From Saksenaea vasiformis B4078 (taxonomy: Eukaryota; Mucoromycota; Mucoromycetes; Mucorales; Saksenaeaceae), in the NCBI GenBank assembly GCA_000697055.1, contig JNDT01001129.1, forward strand, positions 1 to 34,199: 34,199 nucleotides of DNA, given 5' to 3'. Under the pieces are notes generated by a model that did not search any database, had not been told where the DNA came from, and worked only from the letters and a program-made list of their open reading frames with translations. Shown here one piece after another: positions 13,801 through 22,805 of this stretch. Every line of letters starts with the position of its first letter. Within the stretch, counting starts at the first letter, position 1. A program made the translations under genes and the position numbers.

Positions 13801-14859
13801 CTTCCGGAAGAACTGCGCGCTGAGCTGTCAGCCACCTATGAAATCTCGTTTCTACCGGAAGACAAGTCAAATGATAGCTATGAACCTGCAAAAGAGATCT
13901 CTATACCCTTCGACTCTGTGTCAGAGCCTCCACAACATCCTACACAAGGTGACAATACACAGTCGCTTCCGGAACTTCCGCCATGGTCACAGCTAGATCC
14001 AGGAGCTCTATTAGCTCTTCCAAAGAACATGCGGGAGAAGATATTGGAAGAATATGGCACAAAGAGAAAGAAAAAAGAAAGAAAACCTGCATCAAACAGG
14101 CCATCGTCAGCAGGGATTCAGATAACGAACAAGATTAGCGAGTTACGCCGAGACGGTGATGCGGCCAGCCCCAAAAGAAATGTAGGGGCCACGTTAACGC
14201 AGACGTTTCTCCAGAAGACCCCAGGACAGGATCGCCGCACAAGGAACATAGTATTATCGCCTAGCAAACGCCATGGTATAAGTGATATACCCTTGGATTT
14301 TACCATTTGGAACGAGTTACCGGCAGGTGAGACGCGAAGAACACGCAGAAACGTGACTAAAGGCTGACACAACAGACACACGTAATGAACTTTTAGCCGA
14401 ATATAGGCTGGAGAAAGAGATCAAAGATCGCGACGTGCGAAATCAACATTTTAAACAGGCACGAAGCAGGGTAACTGTTTTCGTATTTTTGGGTCTGGCT
14501 ATGACTTACCCGGTAGATAGTTAATAGACAAAAATGTGCCTACCGTGAGCATACCAAAGTATGAAGAACCTGCCTTGATGGGTCACAGATCAATAGATGC
14601 GATTCGAGAGGTCCTGGATCAATGGGTCTCAGAATTTCCTGATGAGCCTGAACCCGAGGACGTTGAGACTGTGGAAAATTTTGTTGTGGATCTTGTGAAT
14701 AATAAGGATGTGGAGAAAGCGCAGCTTGTGGTTACGTATCTCGCTCAGTTAATTAGAGAGGATCTCCAGGAAACATGGTACACGCATATCAAGAATATCC
14801 GAGAGCGGTTGGCAAGAGCCGTAGAAACAATGTACCGTTGCCATCTTCGATCCACTTGA
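10880..14859 (+). CDS. REV1: DNA repair protein REV1, Y-family deoxycytidyl transferase
   Basis: The product is a translesion polymerase that inserts dCMP opposite abasic sites and scaffolds other TLS polymerases through its C-terminal domain. I infer 21 exons: 10880-10974, 11030-11163, 11217-11283, 11329-11802, 11843-11912, 11963-12014, 12079-12127, 12172-12216, 12269-12314, 12369-12559, 12615-12714, 12762-12797, 12844-13005, 13050-13085, 13137-13217, 13261-13435, 13493-13549, 13594-13721, 13774-14326, 14376-14470, 14521-14859. All phases agree, giving 994 residues (yeast Rev1 is 985). Domains: BRCT (about 42-126); catalytic core with HVDFDCFF (D260) and SVDEAL (D359, E360) as metal ligands, then SIGIASNILLAR, LPGVGY and HIGMKGKS; ubiquitin-binding motifs at YSELPEELRAEL (about 673) and ALLALPKNMREKILEEY (about 744); Rev1 C-terminal domain (883-994). 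Residue D262 replaces the common Met. The acceptors of exons 2 and 15 (AAAG) are weak. Confidence 0.95.
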
Positions 14860-14870
14860 ACCATACAATC

Positions 14871-14876
14871 TTTTTA
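14871..14876 (-). promoter_or_regulatory. Putative polyadenylation signal for the minus-strand neighbour
   Basis: Read on the minus strand this region carries AATAAA, about 45 nt past the stop of the 505-residue gene and only some 12 nt from the REV1 stop codon. The two convergent transcripts therefore probably overlap at their 3' ends. Confidence 0.4.
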
Positions 14877-14918
14877 TTTACAACACATAAAGTATCGATA
14901 CAATTTAAAGCAATCCTT

Positions 14919-16436
14919 TTAATGACTGCTACAGGAAGGTGTAGAGCCTGATTCTGGTACCATTTTGGGAGATGGGGGTTCGTGCCGAAGCGTCCCTCGA
15001 GCACGGCTTAACATATCAACGATGCGTCCATCTTCTTGAGTAGGCTCCTGAGAAGTGTCGGCATCATTGTCACCAGCGTAACTGTGTGATGCGTACGGAA
15101 AGAGTTGTGCATCTGTAAATGGAATGCCAAAACGCGGCGCAGCGCCGGACAAGTTGGATGTTGACGGTGGTACATCCATCTGCATTAAACAGAGATCGTA
15201 GCGCGGTGGATCTATTTGAAGAGGCGTTGCTGCGGCAGCTGCTTGGTCAGAATATCCTAGATTGCTCGATATGTTTGCATAACTATCTAGTGTACGCAGA
15301 GGAGCATGGGAGTGAAAGCTCCCCATATGATTGCTGGAGTCGGAATTCATATTCCATATATCCCTGCCTATCCAGCAGGAAGGATGCGTGGCAGTAGAGA
15401 TGTCTGACTGTGGAGTTAAAATATCGTGGAAAATACGCGTCTGAGTCTGTCGTCTTCCCGTGGTAGAACCGGGAGATCGTATAAACGATAGTTGATCAGC
15501 CGGGTCTCCGTGGAAAGCGAAATATATATTCTGCAAATGTGCATCAGGTGCTGTAGTCATCACTGGTGTAATGTTTGGGGCATGATTGGGCGGCAGAGAT
15601 TGCCTAAGCATGGCAAATGGTGATTCAAAGAACATAGTCGACGGCGAACCAAGCGTTGGAACCATATCCGAAGAGCTTTTCGGATGAACTGAAGAAGACT
15701 TGCTTAATTCCATTGCTACAGCGGATGACGATGATGGGAGCGATTCATGCGAAGGTTCCGTCTTGGCATGCCTCTTGTGGACGGCTGTCCTTGAGCTCGT
15801 AGCTCGGCGGCGCTTTGCTCGTCTGCCGGGTCTAGGCCTTCTCTTGCGATCAAGCTCCGAGTTCTTCTCACCACAACTGAGCGGTTTGGATGGGCTATAC
15901 GACGATGTAGAATAATAAGATGATGGCGAAAGGGATGCAGAGGAAGTAGGAGCAGCGACGCCCGCTGGCGAGATTAACAAATCCTCTTCTTTTGGCGTCG
16001 AGCGAGTCGATCGGCGAGTGACATTGAGTTGTGCTGGGACCATACTGAGGTGCCGATGTGTAGGTAAGGATGTAACAAGTGGCAGGTCATCTTTAGGTTT
16101 TGTAGGCGGAAATGCATCAATGATGCCTTGGGTTTCAAGCAGTGATTTGACGTAGCTTGACAGCGCTTGATGTGCCTCCTCTGGATTTTGGTTTGGATGT
16201 TGATAGCTGAGGTCTGCTCGCATCAAACGCGGAAGATCGGTATTTTTGGAGTTGCAATCGACATCATGCGGTAGGATATCAATATAAACGCCAGGTGCCA
16301 GTTCATATCGCGTCTGGACACCATTTTCATAAATCTGTAATAGATCACGCGTAGTTTCGGAACTTAGGTTGACCCAATTACCGTTTCCGATATACAAACG
16401 GTAGCGGCGGGTATCACGATGATGAGACTCTTTCAT
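14919..16436 (-). CDS. Unrecognised Ser/Pro-rich, basic, probably nuclear protein (505 aa)
   Basis: This is a single uninterrupted frame in a window where almost every other gene is split. The start is the ATG at 16436; 20 further upstream codons are open but begin with TTG. I do not recognise a family. The N-terminal 110 or so residues look folded (RYRLYIGNGNWVNLSSETTR, APGVYIDILPHDVD, ALSSYVKSLLETQGIIDAF). The rest is low-complexity Ser/Pro/Thr-rich sequence with a strong bipartite-looking basic cluster (RKRRPRPGRRAKRRR), expected to be a nuclear localisation signal. This layout recalls fungal transcriptional regulators, but no zinc finger, bZIP or homeodomain is visible. It ends 59 nt from the REV1 stop codon, tail-to-tail, and is divergent from GDI1 across 717 nt. 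The coding call rests on length, intactness and composition. Confidence 0.75.
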   Translation of the reverse strand: MKESHHRDTRRYRLYIGNGNWVNLSSETTRDLLQIYENGVQTRYELAPGVYIDILPHDVDCNSKNTDLPRLMRADLSYQHPNQNPEEAHQALSSYVKSLLETQGIIDAFPPTKPKDDLPLVTSLPTHRHLSMVPAQLNVTRRSTRSTPKEEDLLISPAGVAAPTSSASLSPSSYYSTSSYSPSKPLSCGEKNSELDRKRRPRPGRRAKRRRATSSRTAVHKRHAKTEPSHESLPSSSSAVAMELSKSSSVHPKSSSDMVPTLGSPSTMFFESPFAMLRQSLPPNHAPNITPVMTTAPDAHLQNIYFAFHGDPADQLSFIRSPGSTTGRRQTQTRIFHDILTPQSDISTATHPSCWIGRDIWNMNSDSSNHMGSFHSHAPLRTLDSYANISSNLGYSDQAAAAATPLQIDPPRYDLCLMQMDVPPSTSNLSGAAPRFGIPFTDAQLFPYASHSYAGDNDADTSQEPTQEDGRIVDMLSRARGTLRHEPPSPKMVPESGSTPSCSSH

Positions 16437-17153
16437 GGTTTGACAACAGTGAAAAGAAAAATAGAAAAGAAAAGAGGGAGTATTTTCTCGGAACAACCGT
16501 GTCGTTTCTTTTATGTTCGTTCATATACTGTTTATCACTGCAATGTTGTTGTCGCTTACAAACATACCCAAGTTAATCAAGGCCAATGAGAAAAGAACCT
16601 ACGACTATCTTTTATTTAGTATCTATGATACAACAGTTGCTTTTGCCTTAGTCATTGCAGAAGCAAAATGACAATCTTTTTAAGAACATGGTAGGAAGAA
16701 TGACATTGACAACAGTTCTTCGAGACCTGGAAACGAATGGGAGGAAAGAACCTCTCCTTCTTTTTTTTAGGAATACTTCTCAGGAGAATATCCCCACATC
16801 CTCTTCATTTTCGGTACCAAATGTTGCACCGTTGCGCGTGAAGAGTTTGGTTTAGGTGACGGAAGTGTAAGGCCACGTTGCAAAGTGTTTGTCATGTCTA
16901 GAAAATGCACACACTGATTTCCAAATGCGGCATCAGACCACCGTGTTCACATTTTTAGCTCGTTCCTCCCTCCTCAGCGTAGCCCTTACTGCTGGCTTTC
17001 TCGAAAAAAGCAACGTGCATTCTGTCTACCACGTTTTCTGGCTGGGTTTGACGTTCCCCTTCCTTGCATATATAAGGTCCTTATTTATCCTCTTTGTTTT
17101 CTCTTTTTCTTTTTGCTTTTGTTTTCAATAGTTGACTTTATTTTTCTTTTATA
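16437..17153. other. Bidirectional promoter region, orphan gene / GDI1
   Basis: This is 717 nt between two divergent start codons. The GDI1 side has a TATA-like box and a long pyrimidine-rich leader (about 17087-17140), typical of strongly expressed fungal genes. The leader contains CAATAG, so a 5'-UTR intron is possible. Small open frames here look random. Confidence 0.55.
17069..17076 (+). promoter_or_regulatory. TATA-like box of GDI1
   Basis: TATATAAG lies 78 nt upstream of the GDI1 ATG and just before a C/T-rich leader. The position suits a core promoter with a short 5' UTR. Confidence 0.5.
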
Positions 17154-18788
17154 ATGGTGAGTTAGTTTTTTGATGACCTTACGTCGTGATGATGAAGCAC
17201 TCATCGCTTAATGGTTAGGATGAGCAATACGACGTTATCGTTCTTGGCACCGGCTTGACCGAGTGTATTCTGTCGGGTATCTTTTCGGTTGAGGGTAAAA
17301 AGGTCCTTCATATGGACCGCAATGACTACTATGGTGGTGAATCGGCTTCCTTGAACTTGACGCAGGTAAAGACCAAAAATACAACTTTCGCGTGAGAAAC
17401 TTCGCGGCGGAGTTTAACTTGCTGTATATAGCTGTACCGCAAGTTCAGACCTGGCCAGGAACCACCCGCCGAACTGGGCAAGGACAGGGAATACAACATC
17501 GACCTGATTCCCAAGTTCATGATGAGCAATGGCGAGATCGTTCGCTTCTTAACACACACTGATGTTACTCGATATCTGGAGTTCAAGCAGATTGCTGGCT
17601 CCTATGTTTTCAGAGACGGTAAAGTCTCCAAGGTCCCTACCACAGAGACCGAGGCATTGGCATCTTCCCTGCTCGGCGTAGTTGAGAAACATAGAGTGAA
17701 GAACTTCTTTGAATTCCTCCAAAAATGGAAGGATGATGATGAATCTACACACAATGGTAAGTACTTATCATTTTCCGTATCCATTTCTTGACGCTGACAC
17801 GCCGAAAGGACTTGATCTTGACAAGAACACAATGGCTGAAGTCTATGAGAAATTTGGCCTCGAAACTGCAACACAAGATTTCATTGGCCATGCCATGGCT
17901 CTCCACTTGGATGATGGATATCTCAAGCAACCAGCTCGTGAAACTGTCGGAAAGATCATCCTATACGTCGCCTCCGTTGCCCGATACGGTAAGAGCCCCT
18001 ATATCTACCCTCTCCACGGTTTGGGCGAGCTTCCCCAGTCATTTGCAAGGTGGGTGTCCCTGTTTATGGGTCCTTGATTTTTGGTCTAACGCTGCTGGCC
18101 TTGATTAGATTGAGTGCCATTTACGGAGGTACCTACATGCTTGACCGCCCTGCAGATGAAATCGTCTACGAAAACGGAGTTGCGGTCGGTGTTCGCTCTG
18201 GTAACGAGGTTGCGAAGGCAAAACAAATTATTTGTGATCCATCCTACGCCAAAGACAAGGTCAAGTCCACTGGCAAAGTTGTGCGTGCCATCTGCTTCCT
18301 CAAGCATCCTATTCCCAACACCAGCGATGCTGATTCCGTGCAAATCGTCCTCCCTCAAAACGAACTTAAACGCAAACATGATGTCTACGTTGCTTGCGTA
18401 TCTAGCAACCACAACGTTTGTCCCAAGGATATGCATCTGGCTATTGTATCCACAATTGTCGAGACAGAAGATCCCGAAAAAGAAATTGAAGCCGGTCTTG
18501 CGTTACTGGGTCCCATTCATGACAAGTAAGTATATTCCGCCGTTGGTTAATGATATTGAGCTAATGAAAAATTATTACAGGTTCGTGTCCGTTACAGATA
18601 TCGAGGAACCCGTGTCAGATGGGGCCTCGGAACAAGTCTTTGTGTCACGCTCGTATGATGCCACATCTCATTTTGAAACTGTCTGCGACGATGTCAAGAG
18701 CATCTATCGTCGTATGACCGGTGCCGAGCTTGTGCTCAAGCAGAGGCTCACCCAGGAACAAGAACAAGCCAACCTGAATAACGCCTAA
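17154..18788 (+). CDS. GDI1: Rab GDP-dissociation inhibitor
   Basis: The product extracts GDP-bound, prenylated Rab/Ypt GTPases from membranes and recycles them, and is essential for vesicle transport. Six exons fit in phase: 17154-17156, 17219-17365, 17432-17756, 17809-18049, 18109-18525 and 18581-18788, giving 446 residues (family about 445-455). The first coding exon is the ATG alone, and the second opens with [20 protein letters not shown], the conserved GDI/REP N-terminus (sequence conserved region 1). Other hallmarks are [30 protein letters not shown], the Rab-binding segment [51 protein letters not shown] and a C-terminal [11 protein letters not shown]. The lack of REP-type insertions and the length favour GDI over Rab escort protein. 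Confidence 0.98.
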
Positions 18789-20003
18789 ATAGCCACCTCC
18801 TAATTGCCCAACCTTCTCGTCATTACATAGTTTTGCATCATTCCTCCTCTTTTTATTCCCCTCTTTAAACATCGTATCATCTCATCAGCGAAACGATGTT
18901 TGTTACAGAGGGAATAAACATCGTTATAATTTAAAAGGCGTAGGTTTTTTAATTTCTAGATAATTATCTACGGGACTTGACATTAGATTACAGCTTACTG
19001 CGTATCATTAATGTTGATTCTCTTTCAGTCCGAGGTGGGGACGCCCTTGTCTTGTTTATTTTTGCTTCTGTCTGTCCTTCAGCTGCAGGGCTGTAGTCCT
19101 CACCTACCTTGATGGAAACCACTCATTGCTTCACACAGAAAGGGGCATTTCGCCTTTCAACAAGACCAGATCCTTCACAGTAATACGTAGAGGAGGATTA
19201 CTAGGGACACCCCAGCTAGACGCTCCAGTTTACCCAAAATTTGACAGGACACTGAAACAAGAGCGTCCTTAGTTGCCATAACCAGGTGTAGTGTAGCACT
19301 ACCATAACGAGGAATTCCGTAATAGAGTGTCCTCAGTAATTCCCAGCGCTTAGCGGTCTGAACCTTTACGCCATTAGTGCATTCTGTCCTTTATTGTCTA
19401 GATCGAATAGTGTCTCTGTTTTCTGTTGTGTCTCTTCCCTACAAGAGCGGCTTGCTTAAGTATTAATCTTTTGGATATATTCAATCTTTTTTTGCGCTGC
19501 TTTGTCTTCATTGGAGGGTCCAAGTTCATATAAGTCAATTGATACTCTGACGCATGCTTAATCTTTCCTTAGCGCAATTTGGACTCTTGATGGATGCAAG
19601 TTTTATTTAGAGCAGTATAAAAGATAACAAGCTGTATGGTACAGCTTTTCCGCTTGAAATTGAGACGATTTTTTAATCGTTTCTGGACAAATAATAATAA
19701 TAACTCGAACAGATTTCTTAGGAGCCATACATTGCACAACCGCACACCCACCAAAACTACCCTAAACCTTATTGATTTTCGGGTCTGGGATCTGGTATGG
19801 CTCCTAAGGAAAGGGTAACTCGAATTCAAATACGTTGAGGAGCACAGATTTTTACTCACCCATTTCCTGTTTTTTATCGCCCTTCTTTCCAATTTCGCGG
19901 TGTTACAGTGAACATTCCCGCTGACTTGGCCTGGTAGGACTGCTTTTTTTGTTTTTTGGTTTTGCCCGATCGATTCGTTAAGGTTCCCTGTCAACTCCGT
20001 ACC
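18789..20003. other. Intergenic region GDI1-MRPS18
   Basis: About 1.2 kb holding the GDI1 3' flank and the MRPS18 promoter. A stop-free minus-strand stretch without a start codon lies at about 19380-19192 and might be a retroelement remnant. A perfect 14-bp inverted repeat lies at 19717-19808. The 148-codon minus-strand frame over 19569-20015 starts inside the MRPS18 coding start, lacks recognisable motifs and is taken as spurious. Confidence 0.4.
19717..19808. repeat. Inverted repeat, 14-bp perfect arms, 64-nt spacer
   Basis: CTTAGGAGCCATAC (19717-19730) recurs in exact reverse complement at 19795-19808. Adjacent TTT/AAA bases could extend the stem past a one-base bulge. It sits about 200 nt upstream of the MRPS18 start. 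It could be a small MITE-like element, a structured RNA or chance; no target duplication was identified. Confidence 0.6.
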
Positions 20004-20766
20004 ATGAGTGTTCATTTGCGTGCTTTGTCTAGCATATCAGCTCTCCGTGCGCCTTTGGCGAGACGATCATTAGTTCAAACTCAACGATGCATGTCGACAG
20101 AAACTCCAGCAGAAGAGGGAAATACTGGCAAGCGAAGTAAGGTGGAAGCCGCAATGAGACAGAAGTTTGTAATCGCACCATTTTGCTTGTTAGACATTGA
20201 GCAGGAGACGCTTTCCCTTCTTCAAGAGACTGTAATGAGTAAGTTTTATTTGGTATTAAACGAAGCAGTTAATGTGGGGAATTCGTATCGTAGAAGAGAA
20301 GACAAAGGCTACGAGTGGACAGGCACGGTACCAGAAACTTCAACGAGTTGGTGATACATATCATCCATATGATTTGGATGACGCACATTATCAAGAGATT
20401 ATGCGCCAACGCCGTCGCACACCTGACCGCCGGTTGGAAGACCCATTCGACGCACTCGGTCTCAACCCTCTTCACGAATACAAGAACTTCAGATTATTGT
20501 CTGAGTTCGTGTCTGACATCGGCAAAATTCTACCAAGAGAGCAGACTGGTAAATTAATCAAGCTAAACCAATGAATGATTCTAACGAGTACTTTGTTAAT
20601 TCAAAGGTTTGACTGCAAAGAACCAGCGCAAATTGGCGCAAGCTATTAAGAGAGCCAGAGCGATGGGTAAGGAAAAATGAAACAGGGGGTGACTTAGTTA
20701 ACCTCGATATTAGGCCTGATGTCCTGTACAGCCAAAGAACATGTCACTTATTTGAAGCATCAATAG
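20004..20766 (+). CDS. MRPS18: Mitochondrial small-subunit ribosomal protein bS18m
   Basis: This is the S18 component of the mitochondrial ribosome small subunit. Four exons fit in phase: 20004-20238, 20294-20548, 20607-20666 and 20714-20766, giving 200 residues. Residues 1-34 form a mitochondrial presequence (rich in Arg, Ser, Leu and Ala, with RSLVQTQRCMSTE near the cleavage region). The conserved S18 core sits at the C-terminus: NFRLLSEFVSDIGKILPRE, then TGLTAKNQRKLAQAIKRARA and GLMSCTAKEH, matching the bacterial pattern of D...L..FI...GKI..R..T....KQQR.L..AIKRAR..ALLP. The ATG at 20004 was chosen because it gives the presequence; the upstream frame begins with a non-ATG codon. The stop codon lies 52 nt from that of the convergent NSE2 gene. 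Confidence 0.95.
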
Positions 20767-20818
20767 AACATTGGGAACATACTATAAAGCAACTTTACGA
20801 CTATATACACGTATCATT

Positions 20819-21933
20819 TTATTCGACATCGTAAAACTGAAATACCATTGTTTAGTCAGTTGTGAGGTACAGCGAGGTCTTTACCTGTTCAGCTTGAGAC
20901 ATATTTGCCTCCATCACTTGAGCCCTTTGGACCTTTTTCGCCATTATGGAGTCGTCATAGAAACTGTTGGAAGTGAGGTGTTTGGAACAACCTAATTATG
21001 TCTGTCAGATTAAGTTTCTATGATAAAGCGTACCAGGAATGGGGCATGTCATGGAACCGTGATTTGTTTTCAGCAGACTAAAGATGGCCTTTTTCGAAAA
21101 AGTATGCTTGCATTGTTTGCTATTGTCTGATGAGAAGAAAGAAGGAATATTGCTGTGATAAGGCTTACGCGGTTACTGGTTCCTCAAACCAGTTGGTAGT
21201 CAAAGGACACTTGAGCGAGACCTTGGTTTTACCCACGATAATGTCACTGCTATCTTCATCGTTGTCGTCTTCCAGTTGTGGCATCTCTTCCTCAGGATGA
21301 TTCACCTCCTATAATTCGTTGTAAGCCTATCTGCCATATCTCATAACAAAACCAAGCATACCCAAACTTCCTGTTTAAATTTTCGATACGTGTCATTTGT
21401 ATAATACTTCTTTTTTGCTGAGAGTGCTTGATAGTCAGCTGTCTCGCGCTCCCACTTATCGCTATACAATTGCGGAAGGTCTCTCTACATGCACATCTAT
21501 ATAAACGTCGTTAAAGCGCAGGATTTCGAGCGCTTACAATGGTCTCGTTCTGCTCTGCACGACGTTGAATATCCTGAATTATTGCTTTCTGACTACTGAA
21601 TCTGTGTTCAAGATCGATCAAAGCGCGTACATTCGCATCAAGAGGTGCGATCTATAGATGCATTCACCGATCAATATAAAAGCAGGCGTGTATAACAAAG
21701 ATATTTGCCTTGTCTTGTTGTTTGAGCTCCTCAAGATCAACAGCAGTATCGATTGTGCAGTTGACAGCTTGACGAAGATGATTCACGACTGTATCATAAT
21801 CGCTAGTGAGACTTCGCAACCGACTCGTTTGGTAATTCAATAGCTTAAATTCAGCTAGCACTTCCTCAAGAGTCTTTCCTGGAGCTTCTTGAGATGAGGC
21901 GTCTGTTGTAGTCGACGTTGTTGCTGCAACCAT
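20819..21933 (-). CDS. NSE2: SMC5/6 complex SUMO E3 ligase Nse2/Mms21
   Basis: The product is the SP-RING SUMO ligase subunit of the SMC5/6 complex, acting in homologous recombination and replication-fork repair. Seven exons (high to low): 21933-21709, 21651-21538, 21484-21362, 21308-21169, 21119-21034, 20991-20885, 20836-20819, giving 270 residues. The N-terminal half is alpha-helical (residues about 20-150, predicted to bind the Smc5 coiled coil). The SP-RING starts at LKCPLTTNWFEEPVTAKQCK and carries C-x-H in QCKHTFSKKAIFSLL, then TCPIPGCSKHL, so the expected Cys/His ligands are present. Two points are open: the first intron looks like a GC-AG intron (or starts 12 nt later at GTTATA), and without the last splice the protein would end ten codons after the intron start. 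The start at 21933 is the first ATG. The gene is divergent from the STIMATE-like gene. Confidence 0.93.
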
Positions 21934-22805
21934 GCCGTTCAAACGCAAAGGCGGAGAGGGGATTCTCGCAAGGATCTGGAAGATTGCTTAGAAGGGACTG
22001 CCTTTGGACAGCAACTTTTTGAACACAAAACTGGTGATTCACCGCACAGTTTCCCTTTCCTTCTTGATGAAGGATATCCAGTGAATGAAGATTCTTAGAT
22101 CCATGAATGTGTTGCAAACAATACGGAAGACAGATTCATGAACATATCGGAAGACTTACTAATGTACAATCACGTATCCGAACAGCGCCGGTATTCACCG
22201 GTTGAACAGTGATTTCTCCCATCTCTCGCCAGTATATTTATCGTCGGAAAAGCCAAAAACATAATGAGATATCCATCCTAGGTAGACAGGATGGCCCACT
22301 TCTCTGAACTGTTGTGGCCAGTTGTTACATAGGATATGACCATATCTTGGAAGGGAATGAATACAGTGTCTTATGTTTCGTTTACTTGTTTAAATTAGGA
22401 CAAGATATGTGGCTGAAAGGAAGGTTAAGAATGTTGCAAGGTATGGCGTGCTTGCTATTTGCCTTCCATGAATCGGGAAGTCAGTAAAGTACCATTTCAG
22501 GAGGAGTTCTTCCGAAACGAAGCAAGAAAACAGCATGTCCCTTCCAGAACCATTTGAAAGCCATCACAGTGCCTCATCAATGCATCTTTCTTTATTAATG
22601 AGAGTCTGAGGCATTGTCGCTCAGGACCAGTGAACATCGACTAGCCAGACGATGTGCCCATACAGATGGTCTTTATTTGGGATTAGCTTCAGGGGCTGCT
22701 TTTGACCTCGGTTATGTGGCGCCAACGTGGCGCGAACTACAAAGGCTACGAAGCAGGGAGGATACACTGCACCTGTTTCTCTCTTATTTCAGCGATTTCG
22801 TGTAC
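21934..22805. other. Divergent intergenic region NSE2 / STIMATE-like
   Basis: This 872 nt must carry promoters for both neighbours. The frame open before the STIMATE-like start reaches back to about 22614 but begins with TTG, so it is treated as 5' flank. No other feature is seen. Confidence 0.5.

Noticed and set aside
14789..15004. Small minus-strand frame between REV1 and the orphan gene
   Set aside because: It overlaps both coding ends in other frames and has no distinguishing feature.
15119..15397. 92-codon plus-strand frame inside the orphan gene
   Set aside because: It is antisense to a much longer intact frame and shows no motif.
19569..20015. 148-codon minus-strand frame
   Set aside because: It overlaps the start of MRPS18 on the opposite strand, has random-looking composition and no recognisable motif.
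22614..22805. N-terminal extension of the STIMATE-like protein
   Set aside because: It begins with a non-ATG codon and has no family similarity; the first in-frame ATG at 22806 gives a typical short N-terminus.
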